From Pseudomonas paraeruginosa PA7 (GTDB lineage: Bacteria > Pseudomonadota > Gammaproteobacteria > Pseudomonadales > Pseudomonadaceae): a stretch of DNA of 64,000 bases. Below the pieces are notes generated by a model that saw only the letters and a program-made list of their open reading frames with translations, was not told where the DNA came from and made no database searches. Of this stretch, positions 1 to 6,587 are shown piece after piece. The stretch covers positions 2,174,001 through 2,238,000 of the forward strand of contig NC_009656.1 of NCBI RefSeq assembly GCF_000017205.1, read 5' to 3'. How positions within the stretch are numbered: position 1 is the stretch's first letter; each line of letters opens with the position of its first letter. Position numbers and translations under genes: made by a program.

Positions 1-929
1 CGGGTATCGAGCCGGTCCTGGCTGTGGCGCCAGGCCAACTGATAGGCGTAGTGGCGCAGCATCTCGTGTTCGCCGAGCAGGTCGGCCAGGCGATGGCGGA
101 CGCTCTGCTTGTCGCATAGCGGAGCGCCCTGGACCTGGTGCCGACGGACGAAGCCGTCGAGCAGGCGGATGCTGTGGCCGGCGCCGCCGAGGGCGAGCAG
201 GCCGGCGACCAGGCGCTCGAAGTCCAGGCCGCGCATCAGGTAGAACAACGCCTTGCCGGGCTTGCCGAGCAGGTTGCCGGCGGATACCGCGACGTCGTTG
301 AAATCCAGGTCGCAGACGTCCGCGCTGCGCCAGCCGAGCATCGGCCGCGGCGTACGGCTGAGGCCGGGGCTGTCGCCGTCGATCAGCAGCAGGCTGCTGC
401 TGCCCAGCGCATGCCCGCCTTCGCCGCTGCGCACCAGGGTGACGATCAGCGAGGCGCGCGAACCATTGGCGATGTAGCGCTTGCCGCCATGGACGACGAA
501 ACCGTCGACGCCGGGGACGGCCCTGCATTGCATTCGCGACAGATCGCTGCCGGCCTGTTCCTCGCTGATGGCCAGGGCGGCGATGGTTCGCCCGGCACGG
601 ATGGCGGGGAGATAGCGCTGGCGCTGCTCGTCGTTGCCGAACAGTTCCAGGTAGGCGCTGGCCATGTAGGCATGCACGCCGATCGCCGCGCGGACGCCGG
701 CATAGCCGAGCGCACCGAGTTCCTCGAGGAATACCGCGCTTTCCAGGAAGCCCTCGCCGCGCTGCGGCAGGCTCAGCAGGCCGTGGTCGGCCAGCGCCTG
801 CCAGGCTTCCTCGCAGAGGCGGCCGCGCTCCTCGGCGGCTTCCGCCAGGGGCAGCAGCCGCTCGCGCAGGGTCCGCCGCACTTCTTCGGCGAAGGCCTGG
901 TGGCTGTCGCTCAGGTAGGGACTGGACAT
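1..929 (-). CDS. Acyl-CoA dehydrogenase-like flavoprotein, C-terminus missing (cut by window edge)
   Basis: About 309 codons are visible from ATG at 929; the family is usually 370-400 residues, so the C-terminal quarter, including the usual catalytic base region, lies outside the window. The fold is recognised from the helical N-terminal domain, the FAD/substrate signature AISEEQAGSDL at about residues 120-130 and GKRYIANGSRA at 149-159. It starts 12 bases after the YbaK-type gene and is the last visible gene of the halogenase operon. Family members usually oxidise acyl-CoA thioesters. Beside a carrier protein and a SyrB2-type halogenase, the better comparison is KtzA of the kutzneride pathway, a flavoprotein of this family that closes a cyclopropane on a carrier-bound gamma-chloro amino acid. 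Ordinary desaturation of the carrier-bound substrate is the main alternative. Family call is sure; the reaction is inference. Confidence 0.88.
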   Translation of the reverse strand, partial: MSSPYLSDSHQAFAEEVRRTLRERLLPLAEAAEERGRLCEEAWQALADHGLLSLPQRGEGFLESAVFLEELGALGYAGVRAAIGVHAYMASAYLELFGNDEQRQRYLPAIRAGRTIAALAISEEQAGSDLSRMQCRAVPGVDGFVVHGGKRYIANGSRASLIVTLVRSGEGGHALGSSSLLLIDGDSPGLSRTPRPMLGWRSADVCDLDFNDVAVSAGNLLGKPGKALFYLMRGLDFERLVAGLLALGGAGHSIRLLDGFVRRHQVQGAPLCDKQSVRHRLADLLGEHEMLRHYAYQLAWRHSQDRLDT

Positions 930-941
930 GCCCGGCGGCCC

Positions 942-1412
942 TCACTTCACCGAGATCACCTGGTGCGCCGGAAGGATCTCGGTCAGGCAGCCGGGGATCC
1001 TGAACACCGCGTTCGGCGTGCCGGCAGCGGCCCAGATCTCGTCGTAGGTCAGCAGATCCTCGTCGACGAACAGCTTCACCTCCTGCTTGTGACCGAGCGG
1101 CGGGACGCCGCCGATGGCGAAGCCGGTGACTTCCTTGACGAAATCCGCATCGGCCTTGGAAATCTTGTCGCCGAGCAGTCGCGAGATGGCTTTTTCGTTC
1201 ACCCGGTTCGGGCCGCTGGCGAGAACCAGCACCGGGGTGTTGGCGCGGGTGCGGAACACCAGCGACTTGACGATCTGGGCCTTTTCGCAGCCCAGCGCCT
1301 GGGCCGCGTCGTCGGCGGTGCGGGTCGAGTCGGGCAACTCCTGGACGGTCAGGTCGAGGCCGCGCTGGCGGAGGATGTCCTGGAACTGCTGGGCACGTTT
1401 ACTGATGCTCAT
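942..1412 (-). CDS. YbaK/ProX-type aminoacyl-tRNA editing domain protein
   Basis: A 156-residue single-domain protein of the YbaK/aminoacyl-tRNA deacylase family (PF04073). Visible family features are the lysine in IVKSLVF (K49) and the GGVPPLGHKQEV stretch near residues 101-112. The start ATG at 1412 is preceded by GGGAG and overlaps the end of the adenylation-domain gene by 14 bases, so the two are probably translationally coupled; the ORF extends further upstream but only within that gene. Relatives hydrolyse mischarged tRNAs in trans, for example Cys-tRNA-Pro or Ala-tRNA-Pro. In an operon predicted to make a non-protein amino acid, the simplest inference is self-protection by clearing tRNAs charged with the product. 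The tRNA specificity cannot be read from the sequence. Confidence 0.85.
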   Translation of the reverse strand: MSISKRAQQFQDILRQRGLDLTVQELPDSTRTADDAAQALGCEKAQIVKSLVFRTRANTPVLVLASGPNRVNEKAISRLLGDKISKADADFVKEVTGFAIGGVPPLGHKQEVKLFVDEDLLTYDEIWAAAGTPNAVFRIPGCLTEILPAHQVISVK

Positions 1413-2985
1413 GAGCGGGTTCTCCCGATGGCTGGAGGGTGGCGAGCAGCCGCCGACGGTCGATCTTGCCGGTGGCGGAAAGCGGCAGGCTGGCGCAGAG
1501 CTGGATGCGCCCGGGGACCATGTAGCCCGGCAACCGCGCCGCAAGGTCGTCGCGCAGGCGTTGCGGGCAGCAGGACGGCGCGGCGGCGACCACGAAGGCG
1601 ACCAGCGCCTTCTCGCCGTGCGCCGCCTCGGTGACGGTGACGAAGCTCTGGCGCACCTGCGGATGGCGATTGAGGTGGTAGGCGACCTCGCCCAGTTCGA
1701 TGCGGAAGCCGTTGATCTTCACCTGGTCGTCCATGCGTCCCTGGAACACCAGCGCGCCATCGGTGCGGAAGTAGCAGCGGTCGCCGGTGCGATAGAGGCG
1801 CTCCCGGCGTTCGCCGATGCGGCATTCGAAGAAGCGTTCGCGGGTGCTCTCCGGCAGCCCCAGGTAGCCCGGCGACAGGCCCGGTCCGGCGAGGCAGACC
1901 TCGCCGCTCTGTCCCGGTCCGCAGAGACGGCCCCCGTCGACCAGGTAGACCCGTGTGTTCTGGATCGGCAGGCCGATGGGCAGGGCGGTGTCCTCCTCGC
2001 GCAATTCGCGCACCGGGTGGAAGGTGGCGAAGGTGGTGCTCTCCGTCGGGCCGTACACGCTGACGATCCGTTCCGTGCCATAGAGCGCCAGGGCCTTGGC
2101 CATGTGACGCAGGGAATGGGCTTCGCCGCCGGTGAGAACGGTGTCGACGCCGGCCAGCGCCTGCGGTGCTTCGTCGACCAGGGTGTTGAACAGGGCGGTG
2201 GTGAGGAACAGCACGCTGATCCGTTGTTCCTGGAGGACCCGCTGCAGGCGCGAGGCGCGGACGAAGGCGTCCGGGTAGAGCACGCAGGTGCCGCCGAGCA
2301 GCAGGGCGCCCCAGATCTCGAAGGTAGCGGCGTCGAAGGTTACCGGCGCCATCTGCAGCAGCCGGCTGTTCTCGTCCAGCCTGGCATAGCGGGCATTGCA
2401 GACCAGGCGGGTGATGCCGCGATGGGGGATGGGCACGCCCTTGGGCGTGCCGGTGGAGCCGGAGGTGAAATTGATGTAGGCGATGGCATCGGCGGCCACC
2501 TCGAGCGGAGGGTTTCCCGGATCCTCGCCGGCCTCGTCCAGGCTTGCTTGCCGGTAGCGCGACAGGCGCGGATCGCGGCGCGCGCTTTCGTCGCCCACCA
2601 GGCAGTCGCAGGCGGTTTGCCGGAACAGTTCGTGGATGCGCTGTTCCGGCCAGGCTGGATCGATCGGCAGATAGCTGGCGCCGGCCTTGAGGATCGCCAG
2701 CAAGGCTACGATCAGTTCCGGGCTGCGCGGCAGGACCACGGCGATGACGTCGCCGGTCTGCACGCCCCTGGCCAGCAATTGCCAGGCCAGGCGGTTGGCC
2801 TGGGCGTTCAACTGCGCATAGCTCAGCTCGCGCTCCCGGTAGCGCAACGCGATCGCTTGCGGGCGCTCTGCCGCGATGCGGGCGAATAGCTCGCCGACCG
2901 CGAGATGCTCCGGGTAGGATTCCCGGGTACGGTTGATTCGTTCGTGCAGGGCCAGGGCCGCCTCGTCCAGTTCAAGCGTGCGCAT
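1399..2985 (-). CDS. Stand-alone NRPS adenylation domain, aliphatic amino acid code
   Basis: 528 residues with the full set of adenylation core motifs: A3 NFTSGSTGTPKG (172-183), A5 VYGPTEST (310-317), A7 YRTGDR (398-403), A8 GRMDDQVKINGFRIELGEV (416-434) and the A10 lysine in LSATGK (K507). There is no condensation or carrier domain. Reading the binding-pocket positions by alignment to PheA gives D218, A219, F222, F260, L284, G286, V310, T318, F319, i.e. DAFFLGVTF, which resembles Ile/Val/Leu codes. It would activate the amino acid as AMP ester and load the free carrier protein encoded two genes upstream. The start overlaps the thioesterase gene by 14 bases. The organisation matches KtzB rather than SyrB1, which carries a fused carrier domain. 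Exact substrate is a prediction. Confidence 0.93.
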   Translation of the reverse strand: MRTLELDEAALALHERINRTRESYPEHLAVGELFARIAAERPQAIALRYRERELSYAQLNAQANRLAWQLLARGVQTGDVIAVVLPRSPELIVALLAILKAGASYLPIDPAWPEQRIHELFRQTACDCLVGDESARRDPRLSRYRQASLDEAGEDPGNPPLEVAADAIAYINFTSGSTGTPKGVPIPHRGITRLVCNARYARLDENSRLLQMAPVTFDAATFEIWGALLLGGTCVLYPDAFVRASRLQRVLQEQRISVLFLTTALFNTLVDEAPQALAGVDTVLTGGEAHSLRHMAKALALYGTERIVSVYGPTESTTFATFHPVRELREEDTALPIGLPIQNTRVYLVDGGRLCGPGQSGEVCLAGPGLSPGYLGLPESTRERFFECRIGERRERLYRTGDRCYFRTDGALVFQGRMDDQVKINGFRIELGEVAYHLNRHPQVRQSFVTVTEAAHGEKALVAFVVAAAPSCCPQRLRDDLAARLPGYMVPGRIQLCASLPLSATGKIDRRRLLATLQPSGEPAHEHQ

Positions 2986-3739
2986 GTTCGTGCCTCATCC
3001 GTGTGCTCATGCTGTCCAGCAATTGCCGGCGATGGCTGTCGAGGAAGAAGTGTCCGCCATCGATCCCCACCAGCTCGAAGTCGTCCGTGGTGTGCTTCGA
3101 CCAGCCGGCCATGCTGTCTTGCCGGTCGATCGGGTCGTCGTGGCCGAAGTAGGCGTGGATGGGTATATCCAGCGGCAGGGGGTGCCAGTCCTGCCAGATC
3201 TCCGACAGCCGCATGTCGCTGCGCAGGGCCGGCAGCATCAGGCGCATCAGCATCTCGCTTTCCAGGACCGCGGGGGGCGTGCCGCCCATGCTGCGCAGGG
3301 CCTGCTGGAAGTCCTCGGCGCAGAGCGTGTGCAGGTGGGGTTGCGCCTGCGGGCTGGCTGGGCTGCGACAGCCGCTGACGAACAGCCGGCGGGTCGCCCC
3401 GGGATGGCTGTGCCGGGTGTGCTGCGCCAGCTCGTAGGCCAGGCGGCCGCCGAAGCTGTGTCCGTAGAACGCGTGGGGCGAGTCGAGGTAGGGGGCCAGC
3501 GCTTCGAGGCAGCCCTCGATCAGCGCCGGCCAGTCTTCGTATGGCGCTTCCTTGATCCGGCAGCCTCGGCCGGGCAGGCGTACCGCGAGCAGTTCCACGT
3601 CCTGGTCCAGATCGTCCACCCAACCGCGGAACAGGTCGGGGTTGCCTCCGGCGTAGGGAAAACAGATCAGGCGCAGGCGCGGCCGTGGCCGCGGCCTGGG
3701 CAGCAGCAGCCAGCGCTCGTCGTACGCATGCCCGGACAC
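2972..3739 (-). CDS. Type II thioesterase (alpha/beta hydrolase)
   Basis: 255 residues from a GTG start only 4 bases after the carrier-protein stop. It shows the nucleophile elbow GHSFGG with Ser95, a candidate acid at D201/D202 (GHDDP) and H230 (GGHFF), and the type II start LICFPYAGG. These external thioesterases serve NRPS/PKS lines, either clearing misacylated carriers or releasing a free product. Because the nucleophile is Ser rather than the Cys used by the aminoacyl shuttles SyrC and CmaE, hydrolysis is more likely than transfer to another carrier. With no multidomain NRPS visible in the window, it may release the finished amino acid from the carrier, which is inference. A PRPRPRPRLRL run at residues 14-24 is an oddity of the N-terminus. 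Confidence 0.92.
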   Translation of the reverse strand: MSGHAYDERWLLLPRPRPRPRLRLICFPYAGGNPDLFRGWVDDLDQDVELLAVRLPGRGCRIKEAPYEDWPALIEGCLEALAPYLDSPHAFYGHSFGGRLAYELAQHTRHSHPGATRRLFVSGCRSPASPQAQPHLHTLCAEDFQQALRSMGGTPPAVLESEMLMRLMLPALRSDMRLSEIWQDWHPLPLDIPIHAYFGHDDPIDRQDSMAGWSKHTTDDFELVGIDGGHFFLDSHRRQLLDSMSTRMRHEHAHA

Positions 3740-3743
3740 GACT

Positions 3744-4013
3744 TCAGTTCTCCGTCAGGGCGTTGAAGTGGGAGCTGTTGCGCTGGATGCAACTGGCGAT
3801 GTCGTGGATCCTGCTTTGCGCGAAGAGGTCCTCGGGCGGCAGGGCATCCTCGCCGAAATGCTCCTCGGCCTTGGCGATCAGGCGGATGGCGCTGAGCGAG
3901 GTGCCGCCCGCGGCGAAGAAGTCGCTGTCGGGGGCGTCCACGCGCAGGCCCAGTTCGCGGCAGGTGTTGATCAGCCAGAACTCGATCTTGCCGATGTCTG
4001 CGATGCTATTCAT
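3744..4013 (-). CDS. Free-standing peptidyl carrier protein (thiolation domain)
   Basis: 89 residues. The phosphopantetheine site is in FFAAGGTSLSAIRLI, with Ser39 as the attachment residue, and the length is that of a single carrier domain. The ATG at 4013 is chosen because AAGGAGG lies directly upstream; the reading frame stays open further 5' without a better signal. It is the likely tether on which the adenylation domain loads its amino acid and on which the halogenase and flavoprotein act, as KtzC and CmaD do. It sits between the halogenase (26-base gap) and the thioesterase (4-base gap). No phosphopantetheinyl transferase is visible, so a host enzyme must supply the arm. Confidence 0.93.
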   Translation of the reverse strand: MNSIADIGKIEFWLINTCRELGLRVDAPDSDFFAAGGTSLSAIRLIAKAEEHFGEDALPPEDLFAQSRIHDIASCIQRNSSHFNALTEN

Positions 4014-4039
4014 CGTCGGTCCTCCTTGGTCGGTGGGGC

Positions 4040-4999
4040 TCAGCGCAGCGGGAAGCGGTAGCCGTTGCAGGTGCTTTCGACGAAACGGTTGTGCCTGAAA
4101 CGGTCCTCGCCGGACACCAGCACGCAACCGAACTTGTCCAGGCTGGCTTCGCCGCCGAACTCCTGCAGCGTGTTCGAGTAGGGGTAGACCCGAACCGAGG
4201 TGGGCAGGTAGCGGGCGGCGAAGCCCAGGCGCATCTGCTCGGTCAGGCCGCTGTGCGGGTGCGAGGCATGCATCAGGGTCGACCAGAAAATGATGAACTG
4301 ACCCTGGCGCATGACCATGGACCGGGCGTTGGATTCGTCGGGCTTCCAGTTCGGGTCCTTCTGCAACTGGCGATAGTCGTAACCGAAGAAGCCGCGGCGC
4401 ACGCCGTCCTTTTCCAGCTTGTTGATGCTATCGGCCTGGTAGTCCATGGTCTTGGACTCGTCGTAGTTCATGGTCCGGTGGGTGCCGGGGATGAACTGCA
4501 GGCAACCGTTCTCGACGCTGGCTTCGGTGAACGCGGCCCATACGGTGATGGTGCCGCCGAACTCGGCGTCTTCCGGCCAGACGATCTGCGGATGCTTGGA
4601 ACCGGCCACGTTGGAGAAGTTGTCGGCCTGGTGCCAGTCGGTGCCTTCGTCACCGGGGTACTTGGGAAAGAATTCGGTGCGCCAGCAGAGGGTGTCGCGG
4701 CCGAGGATGCTCGCTACCCGGTCGACGATTTCCGGACGAGTGATGTGCTCGGCGAGAAAGTCGACGTCCAGGTGGCGGTCATAGTTGGCCAGGTTGGTGA
4801 TGCCCGATACCGCCTTGTCCTGGCTGTAGATCGCCTTGCGGGTGTTGATCAGCCTGGGTCGCAAGGCCTGCAGCTTGGCGGCCATCTCGTCCTGCTGGTA
4901 CAGATCGAAAGGCCCGATGTAGCCGTCCCGGTGGAACTGCTCCAGTTCCTCGGGGCTCAGGCTGAAGTCGAGGTCGCGAACGCGTGCTTGTCCTTCCAT
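4040..4999 (-). CDS. SyrB2-type non-haem Fe(II)/2-oxoglutarate halogenase
   Basis: 319 residues, close to the 310 of SyrB2. The decisive feature is the metal motif WHQAD at 122-126: His123 is followed by Ala125 where hydroxylases of the phytanoyl-CoA dioxygenase fold have Asp or Glu. That vacancy lets chloride bind iron in SyrB2, CytC3, CmaB and KtzD. The distal His is H244 in [10 protein letters not shown], with conserved arginines R257 and R263 in MRLGFAAR for 2-oxoglutarate and chloride-site contacts. Long stretches such as [17 protein letters not shown] and FGGTITVW match SyrB2 as I remember it. Such enzymes chlorinate unactivated methyl groups of carrier-bound amino acids. ATG at 4999 is preferred because GAGGTG precedes it; an ATG four codons upstream has no ribosome site. 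Confidence 0.95.
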   Translation of the reverse strand: MEGQARVRDLDFSLSPEELEQFHRDGYIGPFDLYQQDEMAAKLQALRPRLINTRKAIYSQDKAVSGITNLANYDRHLDVDFLAEHITRPEIVDRVASILGRDTLCWRTEFFPKYPGDEGTDWHQADNFSNVAGSKHPQIVWPEDAEFGGTITVWAAFTEASVENGCLQFIPGTHRTMNYDESKTMDYQADSINKLEKDGVRRGFFGYDYRQLQKDPNWKPDESNARSMVMRQGQFIIFWSTLMHASHPHSGLTEQMRLGFAARYLPTSVRVYPYSNTLQEFGGEASLDKFGCVLVSGEDRFRHNRFVESTCNGYRFPLR

Positions 5000-5034
5000 G
5001 TAACACCTCATCGGCTGGGTTGTGGTGGTGCGGG

Positions 5035-5727
5035 TTAACTCGTAAGGCGTCTTTCCAGGTAGCTGCGGATGGTGTCCGAAGCCATTTGCAGGTGCTTGCG
5101 CAAGACCTCGGCGGCGCCCTCGGTGTTTCCGGCAGCGGCGAGCGCCACCAGGGCCTTGTGGTCGTCCTGGGCCATTTCGCCGAGGCCCATGGCCGACAGG
5201 TGGAAGCGCAGGAAGCGCTCCTCCTCCTGCAACTCGTTGTCGATCAGGCGCAACAGCTTGGCGTTCGGCGTGCGCCGGTACAGCGCCAGATGGAACAGGC
5301 GGTTCAGCCGTCCCAGGCTGGCGAGGTCGGTTTCGTTCTCCATCGCGGCGATATGCGCATGCGCTTCCTCCAGGTCCTGTGCCTGCAGGTTCGGAATCGA
5401 CTGGCGCAATGCCTCGGGCTCGAGCAGGAGGCGTACGGCGTAGGTCTCGACCGCGTCGTCGCTGATCAGCTGGGTCACCACGGCGCCCTTGTGCGGCACG
5501 ATCTGCACCAGGGCCTGCGCCTCCAGCTGGCGCAGCGCCTCGCGCACCGGCATGCGGCTGACGCCGAACAGTTCGGCCAGCTCTTCCTGGCGCAGCGGCG
5601 TGCCGCTCACCAATCGTCCATCCAGAATCGCGTCTCTCAAGGTGGTCTCGATCAGGTTGCGGGCCAGGTGCGAGGGCGCCTGGACCCGGGGTAACAGCGT
5701 GCTTACGGAATATTTTCGGGACTTCAC
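5035..5727 (-). CDS. GntR/FadR-family (FCD domain) transcriptional regulator
   Basis: About 230 residues. The N-terminal winged helix-turn-helix includes [24 protein letters not shown] in two overlapping halves, followed by an all-helical FCD ligand domain with the usual histidines ([21 protein letters not shown]). The frame is open to a TTG at 5760, but that codon lies inside a palindrome and upstream of the likely transcription start, so the GTG at 5727 is preferred; TTG at 5736 is possible. The gene is first in the minus-strand halogenase operon, 35 bases before the halogenase, so it probably controls its own operon through the palindrome at its promoter. FCD regulators typically release DNA when they bind small carboxylates or amino acids; the ligand here is unknown. 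Confidence 0.88.
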   Translation of the reverse strand: MKSRKYSVSTLLPRVQAPSHLARNLIETTLRDAILDGRLVSGTPLRQEELAELFGVSRMPVREALRQLEAQALVQIVPHKGAVVTQLISDDAVETYAVRLLLEPEALRQSIPNLQAQDLEEAHAHIAAMENETDLASLGRLNRLFHLALYRRTPNAKLLRLIDNELQEEERFLRFHLSAMGLGEMAQDDHKALVALAAAGNTEGAAEVLRKHLQMASDTIRSYLERRLTS

Positions 5728-5743
5728 AAACGACAACTCAAAA

Positions 5744-5788
5744 TTGGATCCAGGATCCAAAATAGAAGAATGGATTTCGCACTGTCAA
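5744..5788 (-). promoter_or_regulatory. Sigma70-like promoter with overlapping palindromic operator for the halogenase operon
   Basis: On the minus strand a perfect -35 TTGACA (5783-5788) and a -10 TATTTT (5759-5764) are separated by 18 bases. A perfect 8+1+8 palindrome, TTGGATCC-T-GGATCCAA (5744-5760), overlaps the -10 and the expected start of transcription. This is the expected architecture for repression by the GntR/FCD protein encoded immediately downstream. The elements are seen directly; the identity of the binding protein is inferred. Confidence 0.75.
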
Positions 5789-5939
5789 CAGCGCAAGGGA
5801 TAGGAAACGCGCGTCGAGGAGAGGAGAGTGGCAGTGAGATGGCGATGGACGACGTCGCCAGCGGGTTGCGCTGGCGATGCTGGCAGAGGCTTTTTCGGTA
5901 TCGGGCGGATTTGCCGGGAAGGGAGGCGACAGGCACAAA

Positions 5940-5960
5940 AAAACCGGCCTGGGCCGGTTC
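5940..5960 (-). terminator. Intrinsic terminator after tRNA-Pro
   Basis: On the minus strand AACCGGCC and GGCCGGTT form a GC-rich stem followed directly by a run of seven T. It lies about 45 bases downstream of the tRNA 3' end and isolates the tRNA from the halogenase operon. Confidence 0.85.
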
Positions 5961-6005
5961 TTCTGTTGCTTCCAGATCATCTTGCGAGGTCTGGAGGGCG
6001 GGATA

Positions 6006-6082
6006 TGGTCGGAGCGACTGGATTCGAACCAGCGACCTTCTCGTCCCGAACGAGACGCGCTACCAAGCTGCGCTACGCTCCG
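6006..6082 (-). tRNA. tRNA-Pro (anticodon CGG)
   Basis: A complete 77-base cloverleaf on the minus strand. The acceptor arms CGGAGCG and CGCTCCG pair, the T arm has GCTGG-TTCGAAT-CCAGT, the anticodon stem TCTCG/CGAGA holds loop TTCGGGA giving anticodon CGG, and the 3' ACCA is encoded. It reads CCG codons. Its 3' end faces the halogenase operon, the side on which islands usually integrate. Confidence 0.97.
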
Positions 6083-6096
6083 TTTTGTTGGGGCGC

Positions 6097-6124
6097 ATTC
6101 TACAGAAAAAGTTTTGGTACACAA
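6097..6124 (-). promoter_or_regulatory. Promoter of tRNA-Pro
   Basis: Minus-strand -35 TTGTGT (6119-6124) and -10 TAGAAT (6097-6102) with 16-base spacing, followed by a GC-rich stretch (GCGCCCC) before the tRNA, typical of stable-RNA promoters under stringent control. Confidence 0.6.
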
Positions 6125-6175
6125 GGGGTTAGATGAATTTTTTTTCGAGCCCGGTTTTCCCGGATGGGAAAAGCA

Positions 6176-6210
6176 AAGACCCCGTCGCTCCTTCGAGTCG
6201 ACGGGGTCTT
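6176..6210 (-). terminator. Intrinsic terminator after the YgdI/YgdR-like lipoprotein gene
   Basis: A perfect 12-base stem (AAGACCCCGTCG / CGACGGGGTCTT) with an 11-base loop lies 26 bases after the lipoprotein stop, followed on the minus strand by a T-rich stretch. Confidence 0.8.
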
Positions 6211-6235
6211 CAGGAAAACCTGTTACGCGACGGTA

Positions 6236-6457
6236 TCAGAGTTCCTTGACGGTGCGGACCTGATCCTTGTTCACGCGGGCGCGCTTGCCGTCGAGCTGTT
6301 CGAACTCGTAGAAACCGGAATCCTCGTCATAGGAAGGAGTGTCTACGGCCTGGATCTCGCGTCCGTCGTTGAGGGTGATCACGGTAGGGCTGGAACAACC
6401 CGCGAGGGCGCCGAGGCCTACGGCGAGGAGGAGGGCGGGTAGCATCCGCTTGATCAT
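6236..6457 (-). CDS. YgdI/YgdR-type small lipoprotein
   Basis: 73 residues. A short signal peptide ends in the lipobox LAGC with Cys21 as the lipidated residue; there is no Asp after the Cys, so an outer-membrane location is likely. The mature part (TVITLNDGREIQAVDTPSY onward) is the small SH3-like YgdI/YgdR domain, shared with several enterobacterial lipoproteins of unknown role. It is a single-gene unit with its own terminator, between tRNA-Pro and mobA. Function beyond cell-envelope lipoprotein is not known to me. Confidence 0.9.
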   Translation of the reverse strand: MIKRMLPALLLAVGLGALAGCSSPTVITLNDGREIQAVDTPSYDEDSGFYEFEQLDGKRARVNKDQVRTVKEL

Positions 6458-6587
6458 TGCGCAGTTCTCCTGTGCGGTCAGACTTGAAGTTACGAGTTTC
6501 TGACAGACGAGTTCTAGGAAGAGTTCCCCCTTGAAAACGAGCGTTCCCCCCGCCTTCGAGAAAATTCGACTCGACGTCCGTTCCGTT

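Noticed and set aside
138..2889. Plus-strand open frames across the left operon
   Set aside because: They are antisense to the flavoprotein, YbaK-type and adenylation genes, which show clear motifs, coupled starts and ribosome sites on the minus strand.
3670..3712. Short repetitive CGCGGCC-type stretch in the thioesterase gene (PRPRPRPR at protein level)
   Set aside because: It is in frame, short and at a poorly conserved N-terminus, so it is more likely tolerated low complexity than a phase-variable repeat.
2972..3739. SyrC/CmaE-type aminoacyl shuttle
   Set aside because: Those enzymes use Cys as nucleophile; this one has GHSFGG with Ser95.
4040..4999. Phytanoyl-CoA dioxygenase-type hydroxylase
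   Set aside because: The acidic iron ligand is replaced by Ala125, and the rest of the sequence follows SyrB2 rather than hydroxylases.
5728..5760. TTG at 5760 as start of the GntR-family gene
   Set aside because: It lies within the operator palindrome and upstream of the transcription start expected from the -10 at 5759-5764.
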